Assembly: GCA_020063565.1 (NCBI GenBank)
Contig: JAICDB010000010.1
Location: 1 to 64,000 of the forward strand
Direction: 5' to 3'
Length of the DNA: 64,000 nucleotides
Origin: Clostridiales bacterium
Lineage (GTDB): Bacteria > Bacillota > DSM-16504 > Desulfitibacterales > JAICDB01
Position numbers and translations under genes: made by a program
The notes under the pieces: model-generated
The model's input: only the letters and a program-made list of their open reading frames with translations
Databases searched by the model: none
Told to the model about the DNA's origin: nothing
Shown: in pieces, positions 7,456-18,941 of the stretch
Layout of the letters: each line of letters opens with the position of its first letter
Position numbering within the stretch: position 1 is the first letter of the stretch

Positions 7456-8694
7456 GTGAAAAAGCTAGCTATTTATTTTATATTACTGCTATTTCTTTTC
7501 AGCCTAGTGGGATGCAGCAGCAACGGGCAGGGGAGCACAAAAAGTTTAGAAGAAAAAACCTGGAAAGAGATTGTTGAAACCGCCCGGGGAACGACAGTAA
7601 ACTTTTACGGCTGGGGAGGAGACCAGCGGGTAAACCAGTGGATTGATGAGATACTGGCTCCCAGCCTAAAAGAAAAGTATAATGTTAAAGTAAATAGGGT
7701 AGGCATGAATATAGACGATATCCTCAATAAACTTTTAGGTGAAAAACAGGTAGATAAGAAAAATGGCTCCATAGATGTTGTTTGGATAAACGGTGAGAAC
7801 TTTTATACTGCTAAAAAGAACGGACTCTTATACGGTCCATTTACTAAAAAACTGGCTAATTTTAATAAATATATTGATAAGGACTCACATGATGCAAATT
7901 ATGATTTTGGTTTTTTAATAGATGGTTATGAAGCTCCGTATGGTAAAGCTCAACTGGTTTTTATTTACGATAGTGCAAAGCTCTCTAATGTTCCTAGGAA
8001 TTATCAGGAATTACTGAAACTTGCTAAAGAAAATCCAGGAAAAATTACTTATCCGGCTCCTCCTGATTTTACAGGAAGTGCCTTCATAAGGAATATGATT
8101 TGTGATATTGTAGGATTTGAGAATATAAAAGATATTGAACCTGACAAAGAAAAAGTCAAAGAAGCTATTGCTCCGGCAATTGAGTATCTTAAGGAGTTAA
8201 AACCATATTTATGGATGAAGGGGGAAGCATATCCCGCTACAGTAGCACAGTTAAATAATTTGTTTGCTGACGGAGAAATCCTTTTGGGCATGAGTTATAC
8301 ACCTTACTTGGCTGCAGGTAAAATACAAACCGGAGATTTTCCTGAAACTACTGATACCTTTGTATTTGAAAACGGAAATATAGGCAATACTCACTTTTTA
8401 GCAATCCCCTTCAACTCACCTAATAAGGAAGGAGCAATGGTTTTTATAAACCACGTCTTAAGTGTGGAAATGCAGGCTTCAAAATATGATCCTAATAATT
8501 GGGGCGATTTACCTGTTCTTGATAATAGTAAGCTGAATGAAGAGGAAAAGAATGTCTTTGAAAATATCAAACTTGGTAAAGGCGCTTTACCGCAGGAAAC
8601 GTTATTATCCCATAGAATACCTGAATTGCCTGCGGATGTAATACCGATTATTGAGGAAATATGGATGGAAAATATACCGAAGAAGGGTGAATAA
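7456..8694 (+). CDS. YnjB-like ABC importer substrate-binding lipoprotein
   Basis: 412 residues. The signal peptide ends in a lipobox (LVGC, Cys20). The mature part starts with a motif (TVNFYGWGGDQRVNQWID) and contains VDVVWINGENF and TYPAPPDFTGSAF-type segments that I recognise from E. coli YnjB. The GTG start follows AGGAGGAATTTTAC. It should capture a small solute outside the membrane for the two permeases and the ATPase encoded next. The ligand is unknown in any species I can recall. It is followed after 3 nt by the first permease. Confidence 0.85.
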   Translation: MKKLAIYFILLLFLFSLVGCSSNGQGSTKSLEEKTWKEIVETARGTTVNFYGWGGDQRVNQWIDEILAPSLKEKYNVKVNRVGMNIDDILNKLLGEKQVDKKNGSIDVVWINGENFYTAKKNGLLYGPFTKKLANFNKYIDKDSHDANYDFGFLIDGYEAPYGKAQLVFIYDSAKLSNVPRNYQELLKLAKENPGKITYPAPPDFTGSAFIRNMICDIVGFENIKDIEPDKEKVKEAIAPAIEYLKELKPYLWMKGEAYPATVAQLNNLFADGEILLGMSYTPYLAAGKIQTGDFPETTDTFVFENGNIGNTHFLAIPFNSPNKEGAMVFINHVLSVEMQASKYDPNNWGDLPVLDNSKLNEEEKNVFENIKLGKGALPQETLLSHRIPELPADVIPIIEEIWMENIPKKGE

Positions 8695-8697
8695 CTC

Positions 8698-9561
8698 TTG
8701 GACAGTAAATTAAAGCCCTATATGTTACTGTTGCCGGCCATTATCGTGCTGTTAGGCATATTTATGGCCGGCCTTTTAAGTGCCCTGGTTCAAAGCCTGG
8801 GTTATTTTCCGGTAGTTGGTTTAAAAAAAATAACTTTTGAGTATTATCTAGAGGTTTTTAAGAATCAAGATTTTCTTAAATCGTTATTTTTCAGTCTTTA
8901 TATTTCTTTAACTTCCTCGGTAGCTGCAGTAATAATAGGGGTCTTATTGGCTTATTTAATTGTTAAGAGTCAGTATAAGGAAGGGATAGAAACTGTCTTG
9001 TACAAACTTCCTATTATTGTTCCCCATATGGTTGCTGCACTTTTAATATTTAATATTTTATCTCAAAGTGGGATATTGCCCAGGATTTTCTTTAACTTAG
9101 GTATTATCCGAGATCAATCACAATTTTGCAACCTAGTTTTTGATAAAAATGGCATAGGTATAGTTACAACTTATATCTGGAAAGAAATACCTTTTGTTAC
9201 TATGGTAGTTTATACTATATTGAACAACTTAAATAAAGAATTGCTTGAGGTTGCGTTAAATTTGGGGGCTAAAAAATGGCAAGGTTTTATTTATGTTGCA
9301 TTACCCCTATTAATGCCTACTATAGGTTCTGCATTCATAATTATTTTTGCCTTTTCATTTGGTGCCTTTGAAGTACCTTATTTATTAGGGCCCACTTATC
9401 CGAAGGCATTACCTGTTTTGGCCTACACTGCCTATACAAACCCTGATTTGACCAATAGGCCGTATGCTATGGTAATAAGTATGATATTGACGATAGTTTC
9501 AGTAATTTTAATATTGCTCTATACAAAGTTCTTCAGATTGCTTAATGATTATAATAGGTGA
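8698..9561 (+). CDS. ABC transporter permease (first half of a YnjC-like pair)
   Basis: 287 residues starting at TTG, 3 nt after the binding-protein gene. It has six predicted membrane segments and the ATPase-contacting EAA loop near residues 180-205 (LEVALNLGAKKWQGFIYVALP). It belongs to the binding-protein-dependent permease family. In E. coli YnjC is one long polypeptide that, as I recall, has two permease halves; here the halves are separate genes. Its stop overlaps the next start (TGATG). Confidence 0.85.
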   Translation: MDSKLKPYMLLLPAIIVLLGIFMAGLLSALVQSLGYFPVVGLKKITFEYYLEVFKNQDFLKSLFFSLYISLTSSVAAVIIGVLLAYLIVKSQYKEGIETVLYKLPIIVPHMVAALLIFNILSQSGILPRIFFNLGIIRDQSQFCNLVFDKNGIGIVTTYIWKEIPFVTMVVYTILNNLNKELLEVALNLGAKKWQGFIYVALPLLMPTIGSAFIIIFAFSFGAFEVPYLLGPTYPKALPVLAYTAYTNPDLTNRPYAMVISMILTIVSVILILLYTKFFRLLNDYNR

Positions 9562-10376
9562 TGAAAGTGCTACAAAAAAATACAATTTACTTAAATATAA
9601 TAATATACTCTGTTATCATTTTGCTTATTTTTCCTCTTGCAGTAATGTTTATGTGGTCTTTTGCCAGAAGCTGGCCTTGGCCATATTTGCTTCCTCAAGA
9701 TTTTGGTTTAAGGGGATGGAAGTATTTCTTTAACCCTACAAGTAAGGCGCTTTTCACATTGTTTCTTAGTGTTTTATTGTCTTTAATAGTTACAATTGTA
9801 ACACTGGTTTTGAGTATACCTGCTGCAAAATCTCTGGCATTTTATAATTTTAGGGGTAAAGCATTTTTTGAGATTTTTATACTTGCACCACTTATTGTAC
9901 CTCCCATTGCGGTTGCCATGGGAATACATGTACAATTTATAAAACTTGGACTTGCAGATAGTTTTTTAGGTGTCGTACTAGTACACTTAATTCCTTCCTT
10001 ACCTTATGGTATAAGGATACTGACAAATGTTTTTCAAGCAATTGGGGAGAAAATAGAACTGCAGGCACGTGTTTTAGGCGCCAACTGGTGGCAGGCCTTT
10101 ATTTTTGTGACTTTGCCTTTAATAGCCCCAGGGTTGGTATCGGTTGGCAGTTTGATCTTTATTATTTCCTTTAGCCAGTATTTCTTAACCTTTCTTATTG
10201 GTGGAGGACAGGTAGTAACCTTTCCAATGTTGTTACTCCCATATATTCAAAGTGGAGATAGAATGATGGCAGGAGTATTTAGTTCCGTATTTGTTCTTAC
10301 TGCATTATTGTTCTTTATAATAGTGGAGAAAACAATTAAATCACACTATAGCAGCAGAGAATATTTTTATTTTTAA
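9561..10376 (+). CDS. ABC transporter permease (second half of a YnjC-like pair)
   Basis: 271 residues from the ATG at 9561, which overlaps the upstream stop as TGATG; a GTG one codon earlier is also possible. It has six membrane segments and an EAA loop (ELQARVLGANWWQAFIFVTLP, about residues 165-185). Together with the previous gene it forms the heterodimeric channel of the importer. No separate ribosome binding site is strong, so coupled translation is likely. Confidence 0.85.
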   Translation: MKVLQKNTIYLNIIIYSVIILLIFPLAVMFMWSFARSWPWPYLLPQDFGLRGWKYFFNPTSKALFTLFLSVLLSLIVTIVTLVLSIPAAKSLAFYNFRGKAFFEIFILAPLIVPPIAVAMGIHVQFIKLGLADSFLGVVLVHLIPSLPYGIRILTNVFQAIGEKIELQARVLGANWWQAFIFVTLPLIAPGLVSVGSLIFIISFSQYFLTFLIGGGQVVTFPMLLLPYIQSGDRMMAGVFSSVFVLTALLFFIIVEKTIKSHYSSREYFYF

Positions 10377-10388
10377 GGAGTAATAGTA

Positions 10389-11423
10389 ATGGTTAGCATC
10401 GAACTTAAGAATATTACAAAATCCTTTAATAACAATAAAGTGATAGATAATATCAGCTTTTCAGTTGAGAAAGGTGAAATGGTGTCTATTTTAGGCCCTT
10501 CCGGCTGTGGCAAAACAACCACCCTTAAAATTATAGCCGGACTTGTAAAACCTGATTCCGGAGAAATATTTTTTAACGGCGGTTCTGTCCTCCACACTCC
10601 TGTAGAAAAGAGGGGAGGAGTCCTCGTTTTTCAGGATTTTCTTCTTTTTCCTCACCTTAATGTTGAAGAAAATATTGGTTTTGGGCTTAAAATGGCAGGA
10701 GTTAAAAAAAATGAGAGAAAAAAAGTAGTTGCTGAAATGCTGAAATTGGTTCAGCTTGAAGGATATGAAGAGAAGTATCCCCGAGAGCTTTCAGGAGGTC
10801 AAAAGCAGCGTGTGGCATTTGCAAGGGCACTGGCAGTTAAGCCTAAGGTGCTACTTTTAGATGAACCTTTTTCCAATCTTGATACAAGACTGAGGGAGAC
10901 CATGAGAGAATTTACTTGTGAGATACAGAGAAAACTGGGAATCACTACTATTTTGGTAACCCATGATAAAGAAGAGGCTCTCATGTCGTCTGATAGAATA
11001 ATAGTACTATTAGATGGAAAAATAAAGCAAAGCGGTACTCCGACGGAGGTATATTTTAAACCGGCATGCCTTCGAGTAGCTAAATTTTTTGGCCATAAAA
11101 ATTTTATTGAAGGAATTGTAAGAAATGGAGTTTTATCTACTGCAATGGGTAATTATCCTATTCAAGGGATTGAGAATGGAGATTATCAAATAATGATAAG
11201 ACATGAAGAAATTAAACTTAAAAAGGGTACTGAAAATAGTGCCGGAATAGTGGAGAGATCCTGGTTTGCTGGAGAGAGAACTTATTATATTGTTAAGGTT
11301 AAAGATTTTAGTCTTCATTGTATAGAAAAGCAAAATAAAATATTTGCTGAAGGTGAGAAGGTAGATGTTGTAATAGATTTCAATGAAGGGGTTTTTTTCA
11401 AAAAAGAAAATTATTGTAGATAA
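10389..11423 (+). CDS. ABC transporter ATP-binding protein (YnjD-like)
   Basis: 344-residue cytosolic ATPase. Walker A GPSGCGKT is at residues 36-43, the signature LSGGQKQR at about 137-144, Walker B LLLDEP at about 157-162 and the switch His in VTHDKEEA at about 192. The C-terminal 110 residues form a TOBE-like accessory domain, which E. coli YnjD lacks as far as I recall. The start ATG follows AAGGAGTAATAGTA. It ends the importer operon; a terminator follows. Confidence 0.92.
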   Translation: MVSIELKNITKSFNNNKVIDNISFSVEKGEMVSILGPSGCGKTTTLKIIAGLVKPDSGEIFFNGGSVLHTPVEKRGGVLVFQDFLLFPHLNVEENIGFGLKMAGVKKNERKKVVAEMLKLVQLEGYEEKYPRELSGGQKQRVAFARALAVKPKVLLLDEPFSNLDTRLRETMREFTCEIQRKLGITTILVTHDKEEALMSSDRIIVLLDGKIKQSGTPTEVYFKPACLRVAKFFGHKNFIEGIVRNGVLSTAMGNYPIQGIENGDYQIMIRHEEIKLKKGTENSAGIVERSWFAGERTYYIVKVKDFSLHCIEKQNKIFAEGEKVDVVIDFNEGVFFKKENYCR

Positions 11424-11429
11424 TTTTTT

Positions 11430-11453
11430 GCACCCTGCTTGGGGTGTTTTTTG
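11430..11453 (+). terminator. Terminator of the ABC importer operon
   Basis: CACCC/GGGTG stem with a 5-6-nt loop and a following run of six Ts. Confidence 0.8.
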
Positions 11454-11570
11454 TTTCAGTGAGAATAGTTTTACTATGTTATAAAGGAGAAGTAGTTTCT
11501 TTCGTCGAAAGTAAGTAAATGAACTAGATGTTTAATAGCAGTTATTTATTACTTGAAAGAGGGAATAAGT

Positions 11571-12065
11571 ATGATAATATTAGGAATAGATCCAGGAACA
11601 GCTATAACCGGTTTTGGTATTATTAAATCGGAAGGAAACCGTATCATGCCGGTAAAATACGGTGTCATACGTACAGATAGTTCGTATGACTTAACCACAA
11701 GACTTCATAAGATATATGAAAATATTACATTACTAGCTAAGGAATATAAGCCAGCGGAAGCTGCGGTTGAACAGCTGTTTTTTAACAAAAATGCTAAAAC
11801 AGCTTTATCAGTTGGACATGCCAGGGGTGTTGTCCTTTTGGCCGCTTTTAAGGCAGGTCTTGAGGTAAGTGAATATACCCCCCTGCAGGTAAAACAAGCT
11901 GTGGTTGGCTACGGAAGGGCAGATAAAATGCAGGTTCAAAAGATGGTCAAAAGTATTCTTGGGCTGCAGGACATTCCTAAGCCTGACGATGCAGCAGATG
12001 CACTGGCTATAGCAATTTGTCATGCTCATTCTCGAAATATAAATAAAGTACTGGCAAATAGGTGA
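11571..12065 (+). CDS. ruvC: Holliday junction endodeoxyribonuclease RuvC
   Basis: 164 residues from the ATG at 11571 (AAAGAGGGAATAAGT upstream); the TTG at 11553 would put the ribosome binding site inside the protein. It resolves four-way DNA junctions. The acidic catalytic residues are visible: Asp7 in [10 protein letters not shown], Glu in AAVEQLFF, and the Asp pair in the [11 protein letters not shown] segment. First gene of a compact ruvC-ruvA-ruvB operon. Confidence 0.96.
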   Translation: MIILGIDPGTAITGFGIIKSEGNRIMPVKYGVIRTDSSYDLTTRLHKIYENITLLAKEYKPAEAAVEQLFFNKNAKTALSVGHARGVVLLAAFKAGLEVSEYTPLQVKQAVVGYGRADKMQVQKMVKSILGLQDIPKPDDAADALAIAICHAHSRNINKVLANR

Positions 12066-12071
12066 TGCAAT

Positions 12072-12680
12072 ATGATAGGTCTACTGATAGGAAATATAAT
12101 AAGTATTGAAAGTGATTACATAATCTTAAATGTTAATGGAATAGGTTTTCAGGTATATATGACAGTAAATGACATCTTTAAAATGTCAGAACAGGATAAT
12201 GTAACAATTTATACCCATACACATGTAAGAGAAGATGTACTGCAATTATTTGGTTTTAGAAGTTATACTTCTCTCACGTTGTTTAAAAAACTGATAAGTG
12301 TTTCGGGCCTGGGACCTAAAGTGGCATTAAATATTCTCAATTCTTCCTCCCCTGATGAAATCATATCTGCAATTGTTAATGAAAATAAAGAATTTTTAAA
12401 GGGACTTCCGGGCATAGGAGCTAAAAGTGCTGCCAAGCTAATTTTGGAGCTTAAGGATAAATTGTCAAATGAGAAGATGAATATTTCTTCTAAAAATATT
12501 GAGCATGATATTGTACATAACGATGCAGGCTCCGATGCAATAAGTGCTTTAATATCGTTGGGATATACATCTAGGGAAGCACAGGAATGGGTAAAAAATG
12601 CAGTAAATAATTTGACTTCCCCTTGTGATACAAGTCAAATTGTCTCCTACGTTCTTAAAAACTTAGCTTCTCAAGAATAG
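12072..12680 (+). CDS. ruvA: Holliday junction DNA helicase subunit RuvA
   Basis: 202 residues, the usual length. It has an N-terminal OB fold ([14 protein letters not shown]), then two helix-hairpin-helix units ([14 protein letters not shown] and [13 protein letters not shown]), and a C-terminal domain for RuvB contact. It binds the junction as a tetramer and loads RuvB. It lies 6 nt after ruvC. Confidence 0.96.
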   Translation: MIGLLIGNIISIESDYIILNVNGIGFQVYMTVNDIFKMSEQDNVTIYTHTHVREDVLQLFGFRSYTSLTLFKKLISVSGLGPKVALNILNSSSPDEIISAIVNENKEFLKGLPGIGAKSAAKLILELKDKLSNEKMNISSKNIEHDIVHNDAGSDAISALISLGYTSREAQEWVKNAVNNLTSPCDTSQIVSYVLKNLASQE

Positions 12681-12688
12681 GTGATATT

Positions 12689-13717
12689 ATGAATGAAAGA
12701 ATAATTCAACCTGAAAAAAAAGTGGAAGATGTGGAAAACGAACAAGGATTAAGGCCCATTACCTTAAAAGATTATGTTGGTCAGGAAAAAGTTAAGGAAA
12801 ATCTAGAAATTTTCATCAAAGCTGCAAAGGAGAGGGGAGAACCCCTCGACCATGTTCTGTTATATGGTCCGCCGGGACTTGGCAAGACAACACTTGCCAA
12901 TATCATTTCCCAGGAAATGAATGTGCAAATAAGGGCTACTTCAGGCCCAGCCATTGAAAGGCCGGGTGATTTAGCGGCAATTTTAACTAACCTCCAACCA
13001 GGGGATATCCTCTTTATTGACGAGATTCATCGTTTAAACCGTAGTGTTGAAGAAATTCTTTATCCGGCAATGGAAGACTTTAGTTTAGATATTGTTTTAG
13101 GTAAAGGCCCTAGTGCTCGTTCTATTCGTCTAGATTTACCTCCTTTTACCCTGGTTGGAGCAACTACAAGGGCAGGTCTTTTAACCTCTCCGCTTAGAGA
13201 CCGCTTTGGTGTAATTTGTCGCCTGGAGTTTTATTCTGTTGAAGAGTTGACAAAAATAGTTATGAGGAGTGCTAAAATTTTAAATATCCCCATTGAGACT
13301 GACGGTGCTGTAGAAATTGCAAAGCGTTCCAGGAGGACACCTAGGGTTGCAAATAGATTATTAAAAAGAGTAAGGGATTTTGCTCAAGTGGTCCATAGCG
13401 GTGTAATTACTTTTGAAGTTGCTGACATGTCCCTTAGAAAGCTGGAAATAGATGAGCTAGGACTTGATAACAGCGATAGAAAGCTTTTAAAAACAATTAT
13501 TGAAAAATTTTCTGGAGGTCCTGTGGGGCTGGATACCCTTTCTGCAGCCATAAATGAAGAAACCGAAACTGTCGAGGATGTTTACGAACCATTTTTACTG
13601 CAGTTAGGTTTTATCCAGAGAACCCCTAGGGGAAGGATTGTTACTCTCCGGTCTTATGAGCATTTAGGAATTAAGCCTCCTGCCGACAGAAAACAAATTA
13701 CTATTGATACCTTATAA
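12689..13717 (+). CDS. ruvB: Holliday junction branch-migration ATPase RuvB
   Basis: 342-residue AAA+ motor. Walker A GPPGLGKT is at residues 60-67, Walker B is in LFIDEIHR, sensor 1 is in GATTRAG and the arginine finger region is SPLRDRFG. A winged-helix C-terminus follows. It is 8 nt downstream of ruvA and completes the RuvABC complex. The 108-bp gap after it shows no clear terminator. Confidence 0.97.
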   Translation: MNERIIQPEKKVEDVENEQGLRPITLKDYVGQEKVKENLEIFIKAAKERGEPLDHVLLYGPPGLGKTTLANIISQEMNVQIRATSGPAIERPGDLAAILTNLQPGDILFIDEIHRLNRSVEEILYPAMEDFSLDIVLGKGPSARSIRLDLPPFTLVGATTRAGLLTSPLRDRFGVICRLEFYSVEELTKIVMRSAKILNIPIETDGAVEIAKRSRRTPRVANRLLKRVRDFAQVVHSGVITFEVADMSLRKLEIDELGLDNSDRKLLKTIIEKFSGGPVGLDTLSAAINEETETVEDVYEPFLLQLGFIQRTPRGRIVTLRSYEHLGIKPPADRKQITIDTL

Positions 13718-13825
13718 AGAATACTTGGCTTACGCAAAGCCTTTGGCTCCGGTTAAATGCTTAGTTGCACTTATACTATCAGGGAAAATTATTCTATCTT
13801 TATAATATAAAAAGGGGTGATGTAA

Positions 13826-14050
13826 TTGGGAGATTTTAATCATATTGCAAAACTGTTAATTTTTGCGGGGGTTTTTATTGCAGTGGCAGGCTTAATACTT
13901 TTATTTCTAGGCAAAATAGCCAATATTGGTCGTTTACCGGGAGATATATTCATTAAAAAAGGCAATTTTACATTTTATTTCCCATTAGCTACCAGTATTC
14001 TCTTAAGCATTATATTGACTATTGTTGTAAACTTATTGTTTAGACGCTAA
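13826..14050 (+). CDS. DUF2905 small membrane protein
   Basis: 74 residues with two hydrophobic helices flanking a conserved loop (IANIGRLPGDIFIKKGN) typical of DUF2905. It starts at TTG behind AAAAGGGGTGATGTAA; no ATG or GTG gives this frame. The gene frequently follows ruvB in Firmicutes. Function unknown. Confidence 0.88.
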   Translation: MGDFNHIAKLLIFAGVFIAVAGLILLFLGKIANIGRLPGDIFIKKGNFTFYFPLATSILLSIILTIVVNLLFRR

Positions 14051-14065
14051 ACTGGGGGAAAGCAA

Positions 14066-15500
14066 ATGAAATATCTTAAAATTATTATTATGCTAGTTAT
14101 TTTGCTGACATTTGCAAGTACGGTTTTTGCAGGGAGTTCTGATGAATACATTTTCTCTGAACCAGTTGAGATAAGAGTTTTACTTTCTAATGATACCAAT
14201 ACTATATACTTTAGCGTTGTAGTGGGTGAATATGAACTTGTTGAGGATTCTAGTGGAAAAGCAATAACAGAGGTGCATCCAGGTGAGCTATGGTTCATAA
14301 AAAATGCAGGTCATAGCTTGAAAATTGGTTTAGAAGGAAAATCATATAAAAATGATATTGAGGGTGTATTATATTTAAGACCTTGTGATGAAGATAAGAA
14401 TAATATTTTTAGATACAGCGGTACAAGATATAGAGGCGGACTTAAAATCTATCCTAGTGGTAGCAAGCTTTTGGCAGTTAATGTTTTGGATCTGGAAAAA
14501 TATTTATACGGTGTTTTAGGAAAAGAAATAGGAACTACTGCAAAAATGGAGGCACTAAAAGCGCAAGCTGTAGTTTCCAGAACATATGCATTGGGCAAGT
14601 ACAACCCTGAAAATATCTATGATGTAACTATAGATACAAATACTCAGGTCTATGGAGGCTACGATGCCGAGTCATTACCAGGTGGTGAAAGGGTAGTTAC
14701 TGCTGTTGATTCTACAAAGGGTGAGGTTCTTTTTTATAATGGCAAACTTGTACAAGCATTTTTCCATAGTAACTCAGGTGGCTATACGGCAAATAGTGAA
14801 GATGTTTGGGGAGGATATATTCCATACTTGAGGGCCGTACCGTCTCCTTTTGACTCCTATGCAGAGAGTTATCCTGTACAAACTTCTTCAGGCTGGCCCG
14901 GAAACACTTATCACTGGAAAAAAAGCTTTACCAAAGGAGAACTATTAGATAGAATACAATACTGGAATGATACTCATAAAGCTGAAGAACAAATACGAGT
15001 AGGAAAATTATTAGAGATTAAACCATCAATGTTGAGTGATGGAGAAAGAGTTACACAGCTGGATTTTATAGGAAGCCAGGGTGTGAAAACTTTTTTCCGG
15101 AACAATATCAGATGGGTATTGGGGCTCAGAAGCACTCGCTTTCAACTGGAAACAAATGCAACATGCTACATACTTTCTGGAGAAGGGGAGCTTGTCTCCA
15201 CTGCACGTGGAAATGAGTTGAAAGCAATTGCAGCTGGGAACCAAGTCCAAGAAATAGCATCAGGTTACAATAGCTATCAAGTTATAGGTGCAGGTACGGA
15301 ACGTCATCTAAAAAAGCAATTTACTGAAATATATATTGATGGTTACGGCTACGGCCACGGACTGGGTATGAGCCAGTGGGGGGCGCGTGGCATGGCAGCT
15401 CAAGGTTATAAATATGCTGAAATACTCCAGCATTATTATAATCCCGAAAAAAAGGGTACTTTAGAGTTAAAAAGTTACTATCCATTAAAGGAAGTTGAGA

Positions 15501-15511
<11 letters not shown>
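14066..15511 (+). CDS. SpoIID/LytB-domain exported protein
   Basis: 481 residues with a cleavable signal peptide (about 1-22). The SpoIID/LytB domain spans about residues 130-480, with the conserved [37 protein letters not shown] and [15 protein letters not shown] segments. SpoIID proper is a lytic transglycosylase needed for engulfment in sporulation; this longer paralogue type near ruvB/queA is common in Clostridia and probably cleaves peptidoglycan. It overlaps queA by 11 nt. Confidence 0.88.
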
Positions 15512-17644
<2,133 letters not shown>

Positions 17645-17741
17645 TAGCAAATTTTTAACTTTTTTACAAATATGAAAAGGTATTTCCAGTAACTACGTCG
17701 AAACTAAACTAGGACTTAAGATGAATAGAGGGGTGAATTTA

Positions 17742-18020
17742 ATGCAAGGTGTAGGATCATTTTTGTATATTGCAATCTTTTTTGCAATTCTTTATTTCTT
17801 CTTAATTAGACCGCAACAAAAACAACAGAAGCAAAGAAAACAAATGTTGAGTGAACTAAAGGTAAATGATGAGATAGTAACTGTAGGAGGTATTCATGGT
17901 AAGATTGTCAAATTAAACGATAATGACTTTCTCTTGAGGGTTGGAGATAGGTTAGAGATGAAGTTTGACAGAAATGCCGTTGGTTATGTAAAAGGAAAAG
18001 AAACTCCTCAAAAGAAATAG
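17742..18020 (+). CDS. yajC: Preprotein translocase subunit YajC
   Basis: 92 residues from the ATG at 17742; the upstream in-frame ATG at 17721 lies before the GAGGGGTGAATTTA site. A single N-terminal membrane helix is followed by the signature FFLIRPQQKQQK and a basic cytosolic domain. YajC associates with SecDF, encoded 1.7 kb downstream; the mazF-like and HD genes intervene. Confidence 0.95.
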   Translation: MQGVGSFLYIAIFFAILYFFLIRPQQKQQKQRKQMLSELKVNDEIVTVGGIHGKIVKLNDNDFLLRVGDRLEMKFDRNAVGYVKGKETPQKK

Positions 18021-18024
18021 TATG

Positions 18025-18060
18025 AAACAGTGGCTGAATTTGCCACTGTTTTTCTATTTT
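18025..18060 (+). terminator. yajC terminator
   Basis: AAACAGTGGC pairs with GCCACTGTTT around a 7-nt loop, followed by a T-rich tract. Confidence 0.9.
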
Positions 18061-18154
18061 CGCCAAAACTTCCATCAGAACGACAACAAAAGATAAAGGA
18101 TTTTTGCAATAAATGTTAAATATTACAAGTAAAAGCAAAAGAAGGTGACAGTGT

Positions 18155-18325
18155 ATGTTTTTGGATATGCTTTTAGAGAGAATTTTTATAAGAAATCCCA
18201 TAAAATTATTAAAAAGAGATTATCTAAAACTAAAAAAGATGTATATAATTAATTATGAAAGCTTTTGGTGTATGGAAGAGAACAGGGTTTTATTAAATAT
18301 TGAGCGTGAGGGCATAGGGGGGTAA
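18155..18325 (+). CDS. Unrecognised 56-aa ORF directly upstream of the mazF-like gene
   Basis: ATG at 18155, preceded by GAAGGTGACAGTGT, and a stop 3 nt before the next start. The product is 56 residues with a very basic, leucine-rich centre (NPIKLLKRDYLKLKK) and a C-terminal half containing Glu and one Cys. It does not look like MazE or a ribbon-helix-helix antitoxin. Its position, one tight step ahead of a MazF-type toxin, is where an antitoxin would be encoded, so a new antitoxin is possible. It may equally be a spurious ORF. No family recognised. Confidence 0.45.
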   Translation: MFLDMLLERIFIRNPIKLLKRDYLKLKKMYIINYESFWCMEENRVLLNIEREGIGG

Positions 18326-18328
18326 AGT

Positions 18329-18751
18329 GTGAGGCGTGACCAAACCAAGGTTTCCATCAGAAGGGGTGACATTTTTTTAATAAACTTGGGATGTGACCCG
18401 CAAGGCCAAACTATAAATAGACCTGTGTTGGTGATTCAAAATGATATTGGAAATCGCTTGTGCAATACTGTAATTGTAGTTCCACTTATCCCAGAATATG
18501 AAGTAAAAAAATTGTTTTTTTCCGTTACTATCAAAGCTTCTTTAGAAACAGGTTTACAGGAAAATCATGTAGCTATCTTTTCACAGATTAGAACTGTAGA
18601 TAAAAGTTGGTTTTCCAATGACCGTTATTTAGGCAGAATAACCGGTAATACAATACGCCAGGTAGATAGGGCAATAGAAATAAGTCTTGGACTCAGTACT
18701 TTACAGAAATTAGAAACTCGCTTAAAAAAAACTAATAAAGTAGCAAGATAG
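18329..18751 (+). CDS. PemK/MazF-family (EndoA-like) endoribonuclease toxin
   Basis: 140 residues starting at GTG. The MazF core is clear: RRGDIFLINLGCDPQGQT, then RPVLVIQND, VPLIPE and a helix after DQIR-like SQIRTVDKSWF. MazF toxins cut single-stranded mRNA at short sequences. The canonical partner (MazE/EndoAI) is absent upstream; only the 56-aa ORF precedes it. A terminator follows. Basic N- and C-terminal tails are slightly longer than in B. subtilis EndoA. Confidence 0.85.
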   Translation: MRRDQTKVSIRRGDIFLINLGCDPQGQTINRPVLVIQNDIGNRLCNTVIVVPLIPEYEVKKLFFSVTIKASLETGLQENHVAIFSQIRTVDKSWFSNDRYLGRITGNTIRQVDRAIEISLGLSTLQKLETRLKKTNKVAR

Positions 18752-18772
18752 CTTTTAAAATGTTTTGTTTGA

Positions 18773-18798
18773 TAGACCTTTAAAGGTCTTTTTATTTT
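18773..18798 (+). terminator. Terminator after the mazF-like gene
   Basis: Perfect palindrome AGACCTTTAAAGGTCT followed by TTTTATTTTT. Confidence 0.85.
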
Positions 18799-18880
18799 TA
18801 TATAGTAATGCCGAAATGCATATAAATGCTTTTGTTCTTTTCCTAAAGGATAAAAAAATGCTAACGGATAAAAATACTAT

Positions 18881-18910
18881 TTGTACAAAAAAACTAATTT
18901 GGGGTAAAAT
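18881..18910 (+). promoter_or_regulatory. Possible promoter for the HD-domain gene
   Basis: TTGTAC (18881-18886), an 18-bp spacer and TAAAAT (18905-18910), 31 bp before the start codon and just after a terminator. Confidence 0.4.
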
Positions 18911-18941
18911 TAAAAGCATAGCTTATTAAGAGGTGAGTTGC

